A model generated the notes under the pieces. The model did not search any database. It was not told the DNA's origin and worked only from the letters and a program-made list of their open reading frames with translations. The translations under genes were made by a program, and so were the position numbers. From Chitinibacter tainanensis DSM 15459 (GTDB lineage Bacteria > Pseudomonadota > Gammaproteobacteria > Burkholderiales > Chitinibacteraceae): a stretch of 64,000 bases of DNA. Location: contig NZ_AUCN01000018.1 in the NCBI RefSeq assembly GCF_000429785.1, positions 214,936 through 278,935 of the forward strand, given 5' to 3'. Every line of letters begins with the position of its first letter. The stretch's first letter is position 1. Below are positions 24,883 to 34,355 of this stretch, one piece after another.

Positions 24883-26445
24883 CTACGCGCTCTGCCCCAG
24901 CTCACCAGTGAATTCGAATAGATCGTAGCCGTTTTGCTGCTCCACCAGTTTGGCTGAGCGCACATGCTGCTCACCGGCCGGCAAGGCCACCGTGTAATCG
25001 CGCAGCGGGATATATTCCCCTTTCGGCGTGGCAATACGCGGGCCTTGTTTTAAGGCCGGAATCGCCGGCAGCAACAAGGCGGGGAAAAACGCCTGCGCAG
25101 CGGCGGTGCTCTGCCGCATCAGCAGCGGCTGGGCCTTGGCGCTCATCACTTGCAGCCCCATTTCCATCGCGCCGGTGGGGTGTTGCTGCAGCCAGCGCAC
25201 CGAGGCAATCATCCAGTTGCGCTCATCGCTGACCGACAGCGCCACCAGATCGCCGGGCAACACATGCTCGCGCGGCAAATCATTGGCCAGAATGCCATAG
25301 CCGCCCGGGCTTTCATTCACCACCTGCCACTCGGTGAGTAATAAATCCTCATGCCCGAGCGCTGCGGTGCGCCCCGGTGGCGTCAGTTGCTGCCCGCCAT
25401 TGAGGCGAATCACTGCCCGCTGCAAGCCAAACGCCACCCGCACCTTGGCCGCGGTGGGGATGCGCTGATACAAGCGGTGCGGCACGATGCTCCATTGCCG
25501 GATCACCCGGCGCAAGATTTCCAGCCACATCAGCACCTTGCTGCGATCTTTGGCCATCGGTGCTTTGGCTTCCACCGAATGCTCGGCCTTATGCAAGCGC
25601 TTGGCGAGCTCGATGGTATCAAACAAGACCGCCTGACCCAGATACGGCTCCAGCGAGCGATTACCGACGTAATACGGCGCTTTATCGCTATTGAGCTCGA
25701 TTAAAAAATAGCCTGCGCTGGAGCTGAGCTTACCCAGCGGCTGAAAGTGCGCATACGGCGCATAGCTTTCGATAATCTCGATGACCTTATCAAACTCAGG
25801 GCCGGCAAAGCGGTGCGGATCAGCGAGCGCCAGCAGCACCAGCTGCTTATAGAGCGTCGCCAGCGGGCGGCTGGTTTTGTCTTTGGGATTGTCGTTTTTG
25901 GGCTCGTCGAGGATTTTATGCTCGACCCCATAGCGAAACAGCTGATGCGCTTCCTGCCACAAGCCTGGTGGCAAAGGCTGATACAGCCGGGCCGACACCT
26001 GCGCCACTCGCCAAAAACTATACAAGGTGGCCTGAATCAGCGTGGGCGGGATTTTATTGTGGCTGGTAAACAGACCCAGGATTTTCTCATCAAGCTTATC
26101 CTGCATGGCGATTTTCCAGCCCGTGGCCATCGCCAGCCAGACATTGCGCGCCAGCTGCGCCGCGGTGCGGGCGCTTTCGTGCATTGGCAGCGCGGGCGAG
26201 GCATAGGCCAGCTCAAAGCCCCCGGTGAGCATTTCCAGCGAATTTTGATATTGATTTAAGAGCTGAATGCGCGCTTCAGGCTCCAGCTTTACCTGATTGA
26301 GCACGGTGAGCGCATCCAGCAGCATGCGGCCGGCTTCGATCACATTGCCGGTGGGCAAAGCGATTAGCCACTCCTTCACTTGCTTCGGGTCGGTCTGCAC
26401 TGTAGCAGCCAGGCTCGGATCAATGGCAGGCACCGCAAATTTCAA
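24883..26445 (-). CDS. PilZ-domain c-di-GMP-binding protein (large, betaproteobacterial type)
   Basis: 520 residues. The first 300 are helical and of unknown fold. The C-terminal part has both PilZ ligand motifs: RLYQR (RxxxR) at 324-328 and NESPGG (NxSxxG) at 377-382. These contact c-di-GMP in PilZ proteins, so ligand binding is a reasonable prediction. An RGD-free, signal-free N-terminus implies a cytoplasmic protein. Its gene lies 11 bases downstream of bioA on the minus strand but is functionally unrelated. Possible outputs are motility, exopolysaccharide or surface attachment. The window also encodes two c-di-GMP enzymes. Confidence 0.7.
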   Translation of the reverse strand: MKFAVPAIDPSLAATVQTDPKQVKEWLIALPTGNVIEAGRMLLDALTVLNQVKLEPEARIQLLNQYQNSLEMLTGGFELAYASPALPMHESARTAAQLARNVWLAMATGWKIAMQDKLDEKILGLFTSHNKIPPTLIQATLYSFWRVAQVSARLYQPLPPGLWQEAHQLFRYGVEHKILDEPKNDNPKDKTSRPLATLYKQLVLLALADPHRFAGPEFDKVIEIIESYAPYAHFQPLGKLSSSAGYFLIELNSDKAPYYVGNRSLEPYLGQAVLFDTIELAKRLHKAEHSVEAKAPMAKDRSKVLMWLEILRRVIRQWSIVPHRLYQRIPTAAKVRVAFGLQRAVIRLNGGQQLTPPGRTAALGHEDLLLTEWQVVNESPGGYGILANDLPREHVLPGDLVALSVSDERNWMIASVRWLQQHPTGAMEMGLQVMSAKAQPLLMRQSTAAAQAFFPALLLPAIPALKQGPRIATPKGEYIPLRDYTVALPAGEQHVRSAKLVEQQNGYDLFEFTGELGQSA

Positions 26446-26456
26446 GATCGCATCCT

Positions 26457-27773
26457 CTAGCTGGCCAAACTCTCATCCAGGGCCCGCAAAGTAGCGCCCA
26501 ACAATAAGCGCGCGTCTTCCGGTTGGATAATGTAGGGTGGCATAAAATAAACGGTATTTCCAACCGGCCGCAGCAACACGCCGTGGGCCAGCGCACACTG
26601 GAAGAAGCGGCTGGCAAAGCCGGCTGGCGCATCCAGCACATCAAAGGCCCAAATCATGCCGCGCTGACGCCAATGCCGCACACGCGGATGCGCCGCCAGT
26701 GGCGCAAAGATTTGATTCAGCTCTTGGCTTAGCGCCCGGTTGCGCGCAATCACCTGATCGGTGCGGAAGATCTCCAGCGTAGCCAGTGCTGCGGCGCAGG
26801 CCAGCGCATTGCCGGTGTAGGAATGCGAATGCAAAAAGCCGCGCGCGGCCTCATCGCTATAAAAAGCCTGATAAATCGCATCCTGGCACAGCACCACCGC
26901 CAGCGGCAGATAGCCACCGGTAATGCCTTTGGATAAACACATCAAATCAGGCTGGATACCGGCCTGCTCGCAGGCAAACATGCTGCCCGTACGGCCAAAG
27001 CCCACCGCAATTTCGTCGGCAATCAGCAAGACCTGATATTGATCGCAGAGTATACGCGCCTGAGCCAGATAATCCGGGGCATACATGGCCATACCCACCG
27101 CCCCTTGCACCAGCGGCTCGATAATCAGTGCGGCAATCTCATGGCTATGCTCCGCCAGCACGCGGGCCAGATCGGCCAGTGCGCGCTGGGTGTAATCCGC
27201 AGCGCTTTCGCCAGGCGCGGCCAGCCGCGGATCCGGGCTTTGCACGCAGAAATTCTCCCGCACCAAGGGGGCATAGGCAGTGCGGAAAATTGGCACATCG
27301 GTTACCGACAAAGCCCCCAGCGTTTCGCCGTGATAGCTGTCCGCCAGATACACAAAGCGGCTTTTTTGCGGCTGGCCTAAATTGCGCCAGTAATGCGCGG
27401 CCATTTTCAGCGCGATTTCGGTAGCCGAGGCACCATCCGAGCCATAAAACGCATGCCCTAAGCCGGTGAGCGCGCCCAGCTGCTCGGATAACTCCACCAC
27501 AGGCGCATGGGTAAAGCCGGCCAGCATGACATGCTCGAGCTGCTCCATTTGGGCGCTGATTGCGGCTTTAATGCGCGGCTCGTTATGGCCAAATAGATTC
27601 ACCCACCAGCTCGACACGCCATCCAGCAGGCGATGGCCATCGTAATCGGTCAGCCACAAGCCATCGGCGCGGGCGATCGGCACCAGCGGCAAGCTTTCAT
27701 GCCGTTTCATCTGGGTACACGGATGCCACACGGCGGCGAGGCTACGGGCTAATAAAGATTGGTTGTTGTGCAT
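26457..27773 (-). CDS. bioA: adenosylmethionine-8-amino-7-oxononanoate aminotransferase
   Basis: 438 residues. BioA markers: VWHPCTQMKRHESLPL at the N-terminus, GVSSWWVNLFGHNEPRI with the substrate-binding tryptophans, ADSYHGETLGALSVTD, ADEIAVGFGRTGSMFACEQAGI with D253, and LSKGITGGYLPL with the PLP lysine near K282. It makes 7,8-diaminopelargonate in biotin synthesis with SAM as amino donor. The start at 27773 follows GGAAAAA. A second ATG three codons earlier is possible. A TTGACA-like -35 lies at 27807-27812 on the minus strand. No other bio gene is adjacent. Confidence 0.95.
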   Translation of the reverse strand: MHNNQSLLARSLAAVWHPCTQMKRHESLPLVPIARADGLWLTDYDGHRLLDGVSSWWVNLFGHNEPRIKAAISAQMEQLEHVMLAGFTHAPVVELSEQLGALTGLGHAFYGSDGASATEIALKMAAHYWRNLGQPQKSRFVYLADSYHGETLGALSVTDVPIFRTAYAPLVRENFCVQSPDPRLAAPGESAADYTQRALADLARVLAEHSHEIAALIIEPLVQGAVGMAMYAPDYLAQARILCDQYQVLLIADEIAVGFGRTGSMFACEQAGIQPDLMCLSKGITGGYLPLAVVLCQDAIYQAFYSDEAARGFLHSHSYTGNALACAAALATLEIFRTDQVIARNRALSQELNQIFAPLAAHPRVRHWRQRGMIWAFDVLDAPAGFASRFFQCALAHGVLLRPVGNTVYFMPPYIIQPEDARLLLGATLRALDESLAS

Positions 27774-27895
27774 TTTTTCCATATCAGCATTTTCGCATAA
27801 AGCGCTGTCAATCGGGCATTCTACGGGCTATCAGCTATAGTCACTGCCAACAGAAATACCGACAATTCGTCTTCAATTCTCATTATCGAGCCACC

Positions 27896-28924
27896 ATGCC
27901 TGATTTTCGCAGCGATACCGTCACCGAACCGACGCCAGCCATGCGGCTGGCCATGAGCCAGGCGGCGGTGGGCGACGATGTGTATGGCGACGATGCCACG
28001 GTGCAAACCCTGGAACAAGCCGCCGCCGTCAAGCTGGGCAAGGCCGCGGCGCTGTTCGTGCCCACGGGTACATTTGGCAATCAGCTGGCCATCGCCACGC
28101 ATTGCCAACGGGGCGACGAGCTGATCGCCGACGAAGGCAGCCATATTGTCTGGCACGAAGCCGGCGCCAGCGCCTATATCGCCGGTGTGCAGCTGCGGGC
28201 AATTGCAAGCCGCGATGGCGCCCCCAGTGCTGAAGACATCGCACGGCGCATCCGCCATGGGCAAGATATTCATGAGCCCAAAACCGGGCTGATCTGCCTC
28301 GAAAATGCGCATTCCAATGGCCGGGTAATCCCGCTGGCACAGATGCAAGAGATCTGGGCGTTGGTGCAGGCTGAGGGCATTCCGCTGCACATTGATGGCG
28401 CGCGCATCTTTAATGCCGCTACCCATCTGGGCGTGCCGGTAACCGCGCTAACCCAGTATTGCGACACGGTGATGTGTTGCCTCAGTAAAGGCCTCGCGGC
28501 CCCCATCGGCTCGATCTTGGCCGGCCCAAGCGAATTCATCGCCCGCGCGCGGCGCCTGCGCAAATTGCTGGGCGGCGGCTGGCGCCAAGCCGGCGTGCTG
28601 GCGGCACCGGGGCTGATTGCCTTAAATGAGATGAGCACCCGGCTGGAGGAAGACCACCGCCGTGCCCAAGCGCTGGCCGTGGCACTGCAAGGCATTGACG
28701 GCATCGAGATTGATCCGGCGCAGGTAGACATCAATCTGGTGTGGTTTCGCATCACCCGCCCACTCGATGTCGCCGCACTGATGCAAGCTCTGGCCGCGCA
28801 AGGCATTAAGGCCAATCCGCCCGAGCATGGCTTAATGCGGCTGGCTACCCACTGGCAAATCAGTGATGCCGACATCGCTGCCGTAGTGGCCGTGCTACGC
28901 GCGCAGCTGGCGGCGGCAAACTAA
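27896..28924 (+). CDS. ltaE: low-specificity L-threonine aldolase
   Basis: 342 residues. DFRSDTVTEPTPAMRLAMSQAAVGDDVYGDDATV is the family N-terminus, the aldolase His and cofactor residues lie in GDELIADEGSHIVWHEAG and PLHIDGARIFNAA, and the Schiff-base lysine is K198 in CCLSKGLAAPIGS. It cleaves L-threonine and L-allo-threonine to glycine and acetaldehyde. It is divergent from bioA and is followed by the methionine importer after 65 bases. Whether they share a transcript is unclear. Confidence 0.93.
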   Translation: MPDFRSDTVTEPTPAMRLAMSQAAVGDDVYGDDATVQTLEQAAAVKLGKAAALFVPTGTFGNQLAIATHCQRGDELIADEGSHIVWHEAGASAYIAGVQLRAIASRDGAPSAEDIARRIRHGQDIHEPKTGLICLENAHSNGRVIPLAQMQEIWALVQAEGIPLHIDGARIFNAATHLGVPVTALTQYCDTVMCCLSKGLAAPIGSILAGPSEFIARARRLRKLLGGGWRQAGVLAAPGLIALNEMSTRLEEDHRRAQALAVALQGIDGIEIDPAQVDINLVWFRITRPLDVAALMQALAAQGIKANPPEHGLMRLATHWQISDADIAAVVAVLRAQLAAAN

Positions 28925-28989
28925 TACCCTTGTAAGCAGCACTATGCCTGCTGAATAATCGAGACACTGGCAGCTAAAAAGGCAACCTT

Positions 28990-29997
28990 GTGATTGTTTT
29001 AGAAAATCTGAGTAAAGCGTACCGCGTTAATGGCCGTGAGATTCCGGCCTTAAAGCGCATCGACCTCACCATCGCCGCGGGCGAAATCTTTGGCATTATT
29101 GGTCATTCTGGCGCGGGTAAATCCACCCTGATCCGCCTGATCAATCAGCTAGAGCGCCCTAGCGGTGGCCGCGTGCTGATTGATGAAGTGGACATGACCG
29201 AGCTTTCCAGCGATGGGCTGCGCAAAGCCCGGCAGAAAATCGGCATGATTTTCCAACATTTCAATCTGCTGATGAGCAAAACGGTCGCGCAGAATATCGC
29301 CTTCCCGCTCGAAGTGGCCGGCGCCGAACCTGCCAGCATCGCGCCGCGGGTAAATGAGCTCTTGGCCCTGGTGGGGCTCACCGAGCACGCCAACAAGTAC
29401 CCATCGCAACTCTCTGGCGGGCAAAAGCAACGTGTGGGCATTGCCCGTGCGCTGGCCAACAACCCCAAGCTGCTGCTGTGCGATGAGGCCACCAGCGCGC
29501 TCGACCCGCAAACCACCGCCTCGGTGCTGCAGCTTTTGCTGGAGATCAATCAAAAGCTGCAGCTCACTATCGTCCTGATCACCCACGAAATGAACGTGAT
29601 CCGCACTATCTGCGATCGGGTGGCGGTGATTGATGGTGGCGAGATTGTCGAAATGGGCCCGGTGAGCCGCGTGTTTTTACACCCGCAGCACCCCACCACC
29701 CGCCGCTTTGTCTACGAGAGCGAGCACATCGACGAAAACCACGAAGCCGATGATTTTGCCCATGTGCCCGGCAAAATCGTGCGCCTCACCTATCTGGGCG
29801 AAGCCACTTACCAGTCGCACCTTAGTAGTCTGGCGCGTGAATACGAGGTGGATTTCTCGATTCTGGCCGGCCGTATCGAGCGGATCAAGCACACGCCCTG
29901 CGGGCAGCTCACCCTGGCCCTGCAAGGCCCCAAAGTGGCCCTGATGCTGCAACAGCTGGCTCACGAAGGGATTGAAATCGAGGAATTACGCGCATGA
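28990..29997 (+). CDS. metN: methionine ABC transporter ATP-binding protein
   Basis: 335 residues, GTG start after AAAAAGGCAACC. Walker [10 protein letters not shown], signature [15 protein letters not shown], Walker [13 protein letters not shown] and H-loop ITHEM are all present. A C-terminal ferredoxin-like NIL domain (from about residue 255, starting [34 protein letters not shown]) binds methionine and causes transinhibition in MetN. The stop overlaps the metI start by four bases. Confidence 0.96.
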   Translation: MIVLENLSKAYRVNGREIPALKRIDLTIAAGEIFGIIGHSGAGKSTLIRLINQLERPSGGRVLIDEVDMTELSSDGLRKARQKIGMIFQHFNLLMSKTVAQNIAFPLEVAGAEPASIAPRVNELLALVGLTEHANKYPSQLSGGQKQRVGIARALANNPKLLLCDEATSALDPQTTASVLQLLLEINQKLQLTIVLITHEMNVIRTICDRVAVIDGGEIVEMGPVSRVFLHPQHPTTRRFVYESEHIDENHEADDFAHVPGKIVRLTYLGEATYQSHLSSLAREYEVDFSILAGRIERIKHTPCGQLTLALQGPKVALMLQQLAHEGIEIEELRA

Positions 29998-30662
29998 TCA
30001 ACGAACTCTTTGCCAATATCGACTGGGCCGACATCGGCACCGCCACGCTCGATACGCTCAGCATGCTGGGCGGCTCGCTGCTGTTTACCTTGGTGCTGGG
30101 CCTACCACTGGGCATTTTGCTGTTTCTCACCGGTAAACGGCAGCTGCTGGAGCAGCCGCTGGTGTACAACCTGCTGTCGTTTCTGGTGAATGTACTGCGC
30201 TCGGTGCCTTTTGTGATTTTGCTGATCATCATGATCCCGTTCACGGTACTGATTACCGGCACGTCGCTCGGGGTAGCAGGGGCGATTCCACCGCTAGTGG
30301 TGGGCGCCACGCCCTTTTTTGCCCGTCTGGTAGAAACCGCGCTGCGCGAAGTGGATCGCGGCATTATCGAGGCCACTCAGGCCATGGGCGCCACTACCGG
30401 GCAGATCGTCATGAAAGCACTGCTGCCCGAAGCCATGCCTGGCATTCTGGCCGCGATCACCGTTACCGCGATTACCTTGGTGTCGTATGCCGCGATGTCG
30501 GGCGTGATTGGTGGCGGCGGCTTGGGCGATCTGGCGATTCGCTTTGGCTATCAGCGCTTCCAGACCGATGTCATGGTCGTGACCGTGGTGCTGTTGCTAA
30601 TTCTGGTGCAGATTTTGCAAATGGTGGGCGATAAACTGGTCCAGCATTTCAGCCGCCGCTAA
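29994..30662 (+). CDS. metI: methionine ABC transporter permease
   Basis: 222 residues, five predicted membrane segments, and the coupling-helix EAA motif in [27 protein letters not shown]. Conserved [19 protein letters not shown] and [23 protein letters not shown] segments are MetI-specific. It forms the inner-membrane channel of the MetNI D-methionine/L-methionine importer. Coupled to metN by ATGA overlap. Confidence 0.96.
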   Translation: MINELFANIDWADIGTATLDTLSMLGGSLLFTLVLGLPLGILLFLTGKRQLLEQPLVYNLLSFLVNVLRSVPFVILLIIMIPFTVLITGTSLGVAGAIPPLVVGATPFFARLVETALREVDRGIIEATQAMGATTGQIVMKALLPEAMPGILAAITVTAITLVSYAAMSGVIGGGGLGDLAIRFGYQRFQTDVMVVTVVLLLILVQILQMVGDKLVQHFSRR

Positions 30663-30748
30663 GGCGCGGGCGCTGAGTACAAAAGCATATATTTATAACC
30701 AAACAGTATTTTCGGCCACACCAGCGGACTGATAAGCTAAACGCCATG

Positions 30749-30762
30749 TACCCATCTGGGTA
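30749..30762. promoter_or_regulatory. palindrome TACCCA-TC-TGGGTA upstream of metQ
   Basis: A 14-base inverted repeat lies 62 bases before the metQ ATG in the 162-base metI-metQ gap. Similar TACCC-N5-GGGTA repeats occur at 55542 and 63420. It may be an operator or a dispersed repeat. Confidence 0.35.
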
Positions 30763-30824
30763 TCTGCTGCAAAGCTATCACTCCAAAAGAGTTGAACCCT
30801 ATACCCCTCCCAAAAGGAATCGAC

Positions 30825-31607
30825 ATGAAAAAGCTGCTCACCCTGATTACCGTTGCCGCCGCCTTTGCTGGCACCACTGCCTTGGCAGGTGAAAAACTGA
30901 GCATCGGCGCCACGGCCGTACCGCACGCCGAGTTGCTGGAATTCGTAAAACCTACCTTGGCCAAACAAGGCGTGGATCTGGATATCAAGGTCTTCACCGA
31001 CTACGTCCAACCGAACGTACAAGTGGCAGAGAAAAAACTGGATGCCAATTTCTTCCAGCATCAGCCTTACCTGACCGAATTTAACAAAGGCAAAGGCACG
31101 AGCCTCGTGAGCGTAGCCGGCGTGCATGTCGAGCCATTTGGCGCGTATTCAAGCAAAGTGAAAAAACTGGCCGATCTGAAAGAAGGCGCCACCGTGGCGA
31201 TTCCAAACGACGCCACCAACGGCGGCCGCGCCCTCTTGCTGCTGGATAAAGCCGGCGTGATCAAACTGAAAGACAACAAAAACATCCTGGCTACCAGCAA
31301 AGACATCGTGGGCAACCCGAAAAAACTGAAATTCAAAGAGCTGGAAGCCGCCACACTGCCACGCATTTTGAATCAAGTTGATCTGGCGCTGATCAATACC
31401 AACTATGCGCTGGAAGCCAAGCTGAACCCAAGCAAAGACGCACTAGTGATCGAAGGTAAAGAATCGCCATACGTGAATATCTTGGTGACTCGCACTGATA
31501 ACAAAGACGCCGCTGCCGTGAAAAAACTGGCCACCGCTTTGAAATCACCAGAAGTGAAGAAGTTCATCGAAGAAAAGTATAAAGGCGCGGTAGTATCTGC
31601 GTTCTAA
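30825..31607 (+). CDS. metQ: methionine-binding protein, NlpA/MetQ family, apparently not lipidated
   Basis: 260 residues from the ATG after AAGGAATCGAC. The NlpA family is clear: EKLSIGATAVPHAELLEFVKP, KVFTDYVQPNVQVAEKKLDANFFQHQPYL, VHVEPFGAYS, VAIPNDATNGGRALLLLDKAGVI and LALINTNYALEA. The signal peptide ends TTALAG with no lipobox cysteine, unlike most MetQ proteins, so the mature form would be a soluble periplasmic protein. The larger gap to metI may allow separate, higher expression. Confidence 0.93.
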   Translation: MKKLLTLITVAAAFAGTTALAGEKLSIGATAVPHAELLEFVKPTLAKQGVDLDIKVFTDYVQPNVQVAEKKLDANFFQHQPYLTEFNKGKGTSLVSVAGVHVEPFGAYSSKVKKLADLKEGATVAIPNDATNGGRALLLLDKAGVIKLKDNKNILATSKDIVGNPKKLKFKELEAATLPRILNQVDLALINTNYALEAKLNPSKDALVIEGKESPYVNILVTRTDNKDAAAVKKLATALKSPEVKKFIEEKYKGAVVSAF

Positions 31608-31683
31608 CACTCTGTGTTAACCGCCTCGCCTCGCGCGAGGTGGCGCCTAAATTCACTGGACATGAGTACAGGCAAACCATATG

Positions 31684-31717
31684 AAAACCCCGCTGTAATG
31701 GCGGGGTTTTCTTTTTG
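31684..31717 (+). terminator. intrinsic terminator of the metNIQ operon
   Basis: AAAACCCCGC and GCGGGGTTTT (10-bp stem, 7-base loop) followed by CTTTTTG, 77 bases after metQ. A smaller CG-rich stem at about 31620-31642 precedes it. Confidence 0.9.
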
Positions 31718-31954
31718 CTGATTTGAATACTCCGGATTATGCTGACGATAGCGAGCGCCCCCCAGCATGAAACCACTCGCAGGTACAAGCTGAGCGAATT
31801 AGCCACCAGGCAACACGGTTAATGCTCGCCTGCAACAACTAGATTAAACTAGATGAAGGGCTGGTTTCGGCCAGAAGCGAACTACAGGCTTAGAAATTTA
31901 AATCTAAAATATCAAGCCAACACTCGATCGAATTTTAGAATCCATGAGGTTTAA
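31718..31954. other. AT-rich gap upstream of the orphan gene
   Basis: Base composition shifts toward A+T over the last 100 bases, with TTTAAATCTAAAATAT at 31896. This contrasts with the GC-rich gene before it and supports a junction of acquired DNA. No gene is seen. Confidence 0.45.
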
Positions 31955-32869
31955 ATGCTAAGTAGAATTAAAGAATGGCTATTCCCAACCAACAAAGAAG
32001 TTTTGCACAAAAAAACAGAAAGCACACCCAACACTGAAACAGCAAAGACCTTTGAAGATTTTGACCAATATCTACTCGACCAATATAACCGGCTTGAGAC
32101 AAGCTTCCCTTTAGAGGATGTAGAATTTGTTCAGCGCCGTTTTACTGATTATATCTTACGCCCTACAGCGACATGGATATTAATTGAACTAGGATCGGAA
32201 AAGGCACTATCGACAAAAGACTCACGCCATCTGTATCAAATGCTAACTAAACTCACCCAAATAACACATGCAAGCTGCAAACATCTAAACGAAGGTAAGT
32301 TAGGCAATGACGGATACGATTTCTGCGGAATAACTCCAGTAATTATTTATACTGCATTACTCGGAAATGAGTATATAAAACAATACTTTCATGCATCAAG
32401 GCCGCCCTCAAAAACTGGCTACAGCGCTTACAAACATACTGCAAACCTTCTAACTACCATAGAAAACCCTTCGTGGCCGCATTGCGAACAAGCCAAAGAG
32501 AAATCGAAAGCATTTATCCACTCTAAAAGCCATTCAAAATTTGACAAAGCATTCGTTGCTTTTTTCTATGGCTTACTCCTGCAAGACAAAGAACTCGTAA
32601 TGCAGTCACTCACAAGAATTGACTCTGGCTACTTAAGCACCGACTGGGGGAGGCACAAGCCTTATTCCAAACCAATATTAATTCAATCACTAATTGCATA
32701 CAGCGAGATACACGGAGAATGCATGTTAAGTAATGAATTTAAATCATCAATCACCGACGTGGAATGGATCGAACTATGGAAGCAACTTGGCACAACAACC
32801 AAAGAAAAAGATGTCCAGTGGTATAACTTTAAGGATAAACTCGAATTTTTAAATGATTTATCATTTTAA
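31955..32869 (+). CDS. hypothetical protein, AT-rich orphan, possible immunity-type protein
   Basis: 304 residues, rich in Lys, Asn, Ile and Phe, with codon use and base composition very unlike every neighbour. The likely ribosome site is GAGGTTTAA. No signal peptide or membrane segment. Mostly helical, with EDVEFVQRRFTDYILRP, a middle GNDGYDFCGITPVIIYTALLGNEY and FDKAFVAFFYGLLLQDKELVMQSL. The overall architecture recalls Imm49-like polyimmunity proteins, but I cannot confirm that by eye. No toxin gene is adjacent. Monocistronic, after a strong terminator. Probably horizontally acquired. Confidence 0.6.
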   Translation: MLSRIKEWLFPTNKEVLHKKTESTPNTETAKTFEDFDQYLLDQYNRLETSFPLEDVEFVQRRFTDYILRPTATWILIELGSEKALSTKDSRHLYQMLTKLTQITHASCKHLNEGKLGNDGYDFCGITPVIIYTALLGNEYIKQYFHASRPPSKTGYSAYKHTANLLTTIENPSWPHCEQAKEKSKAFIHSKSHSKFDKAFVAFFYGLLLQDKELVMQSLTRIDSGYLSTDWGRHKPYSKPILIQSLIAYSEIHGECMLSNEFKSSITDVEWIELWKQLGTTTKEKDVQWYNFKDKLEFLNDLSF

Positions 32870-33011
32870 GGTCAAATTGGACGCGAATTCAGTCACTGAG
32901 ACTTTGCAATTAGCAGTCACAGAACGCGCTAACATCAGCCGGTCTACCCAAACCACAAAATGGCTCGGTTCCCGGCCCAGCAGCAAGCCGGGGTGGCATA
33001 CCCGCCGGGGC
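32870..33011. other. short gap containing a transition from AT-rich to GC-rich DNA
   Basis: 142 bases with no gene. CAGTCAC occurs twice about 25 bases apart (near 32889 and 32914). The composition returns to the genomic norm by about 32960, which may mark one edge of inserted DNA. Confidence 0.35.
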
Positions 33012-33491
33012 CTAATGCGACGGATGCGCGGGTAATTTGAACTGGCGGCGTAGCCAGCGGATGGGGGCGCCCACTACGGGCAATTTTTGCAGTAGCTCTT
33101 CGGCCGCATCCCAGTAATCGCGATGCAGGCGCAATAAGCCATCAGCGCCAAAAACCAGATGCGAGCTGCCGGTGACCGCATACATCTGCCCTTTCAGGCT
33201 AAATTCGAATACCCACGTCACAAAGGCCTGGCGGCCATCCACCAATTGCTCGCCGATGATAAAGCGCGGCCCTTCGGTAGTGGCAAACATATGCTGGAAA
33301 ATCGCCTCAATGCCCGCATGCCCCACCACTTCGTTAAATGGATCTTTAAACCGCGCCTGCGGCTGATAAAACTCGGCCACACGCGCGAGCGTTGCAGGGG
33401 TCAGGCTAGCATACCACGCCAGCACCGCGGCTAGCTGGGCGCGGGTTTGCTCGGTGATGCTGGCGGGGGCTAGCTCGGTCTGGATTAGCAT
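33012..33491 (-). CDS. NTF2-like (SnoaL-type) protein
   Basis: 159 residues with an NTF2/SnoaL-like cone fold: RAQLAAVLAWYASLTPATLARVAEFYQPQARFKDPFNEVVGHAGIEAIFQHMF, then FVTWVFEFSLKGQMYAVTGSSHLVF and a tail VVGAPIRWLRRQFKLP. Such folds bind small hydrophobic ligands or act as small isomerases. It is the last gene of the eight-gene lipid-modification operon. The start is three bases past the SDR stop, so translation is closely linked. Confidence 0.8.
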   Translation of the reverse strand: MLIQTELAPASITEQTRAQLAAVLAWYASLTPATLARVAEFYQPQARFKDPFNEVVGHAGIEAIFQHMFATTEGPRFIIGEQLVDGRQAFVTWVFEFSLKGQMYAVTGSSHLVFGADGLLRLHRDYWDAAEELLQKLPVVGAPIRWLRRQFKLPAHPSH

Positions 33492-33494
33492 CGC

Positions 33495-34352
33495 TTAGCG
33501 TGCTCCTTCATCGTGGCGCAAAACAGATTGACTGGGGGCCTGGCGCGGGGGCTGATAAGGCATACCCGGCAGGGTATTGCCCACAAAGCGTTGCAAAATA
33601 TAAAACCGCAGCCGATACGGCAAGATGCGTGCGAGTTTTAGCCACCAGGTAAAGCGCTGCGGAAAATGAATTTCAAACGCCCCGCGCGCCACCCCGCGCC
33701 AGATGGCGCTGGCTGCTTGCGCCGGGGTTTGCAGCGCGGGCATCACAAACTGATTTTTGGCGGTCAGCCCGGTTTGCACAAAGCCGGGGTTGATTAAATA
33801 CACATTCAGCCCGTGCGGCGCCAAATCACAGTACAGGATTTCCGCCAGATTGATCAAGGCGGCTTTGCTGGGGCCATACACACTGGCGTTCGGCAGCCCG
33901 ATCAGGCCCGCCACGCTGGCAATTAGCCCAATACCGCCCTGCCGGCGCGCCAGCATATCGGGCAACACCGTTTGCAGCGCGTGATAGACGCTAGCCAGAT
34001 TTAGCTGCAAGGTAGCCTCAGCGCGCGCCGCATCCACTTCCCACACCCGCTCGGGGCGATAATCTGCGGCGCAAAACAGCACCAAATCGGGCGGGCCAAA
34101 CTGCGCTAACAGTTGCGCATAGGCCGGCGTCCAAGCTGCCGCATCCGTCACATCCAGCGGCAACACCAGTGCGGCCGGGTGCTGGGCGGCCACTTGCTGC
34201 AGCGCACTTTCGCGCCGGGCGCTCAGTGCCACCCGCGCCCCAGCGGCTAGCGCTTGCTCGGCCAGCGCCGCGCCAATGCCGCTTGACGCCCCGATCAGCC
34301 AGATGACTTGCCCAGCCAGGCTTGGCAGCGGTCGGTTTAATGGTCGCCACAT
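33495..34352 (-). CDS. short-chain dehydrogenase/reductase
   Basis: 285 residues. The cofactor loop is WLIGASSGIGAALAEQAL, the NNAG-like stretch is replaced by FCAADYRPE, and the active site is SVAGLIGLPNASVYGPSKAAL (Y-x-x-x-K). An arginine at the end of strand 2 (LSARRES) suggests NADPH. The C-terminal extension is long and has a hydrophobic patch (FTWWLKLARILPYRLRFYIL) that may bind the membrane. Homologues occur next to Cfa/DUF1365/DUF3833 genes in other proteobacteria. A lipid substrate is inferred. Confidence 0.85.
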   Translation of the reverse strand: MWRPLNRPLPSLAGQVIWLIGASSGIGAALAEQALAAGARVALSARRESALQQVAAQHPAALVLPLDVTDAAAWTPAYAQLLAQFGPPDLVLFCAADYRPERVWEVDAARAEATLQLNLASVYHALQTVLPDMLARRQGGIGLIASVAGLIGLPNASVYGPSKAALINLAEILYCDLAPHGLNVYLINPGFVQTGLTAKNQFVMPALQTPAQAASAIWRGVARGAFEIHFPQRFTWWLKLARILPYRLRFYILQRFVGNTLPGMPYQPPRQAPSQSVLRHDEGAR

Positions 34353-34355
34353 GGT

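Noticed and set aside
30663..30824. Riboswitch before metQ
   Set aside because: No SAM-riboswitch core or terminator/antiterminator pair was seen; only the TACCCA-TC-TGGGTA palindrome stands out.
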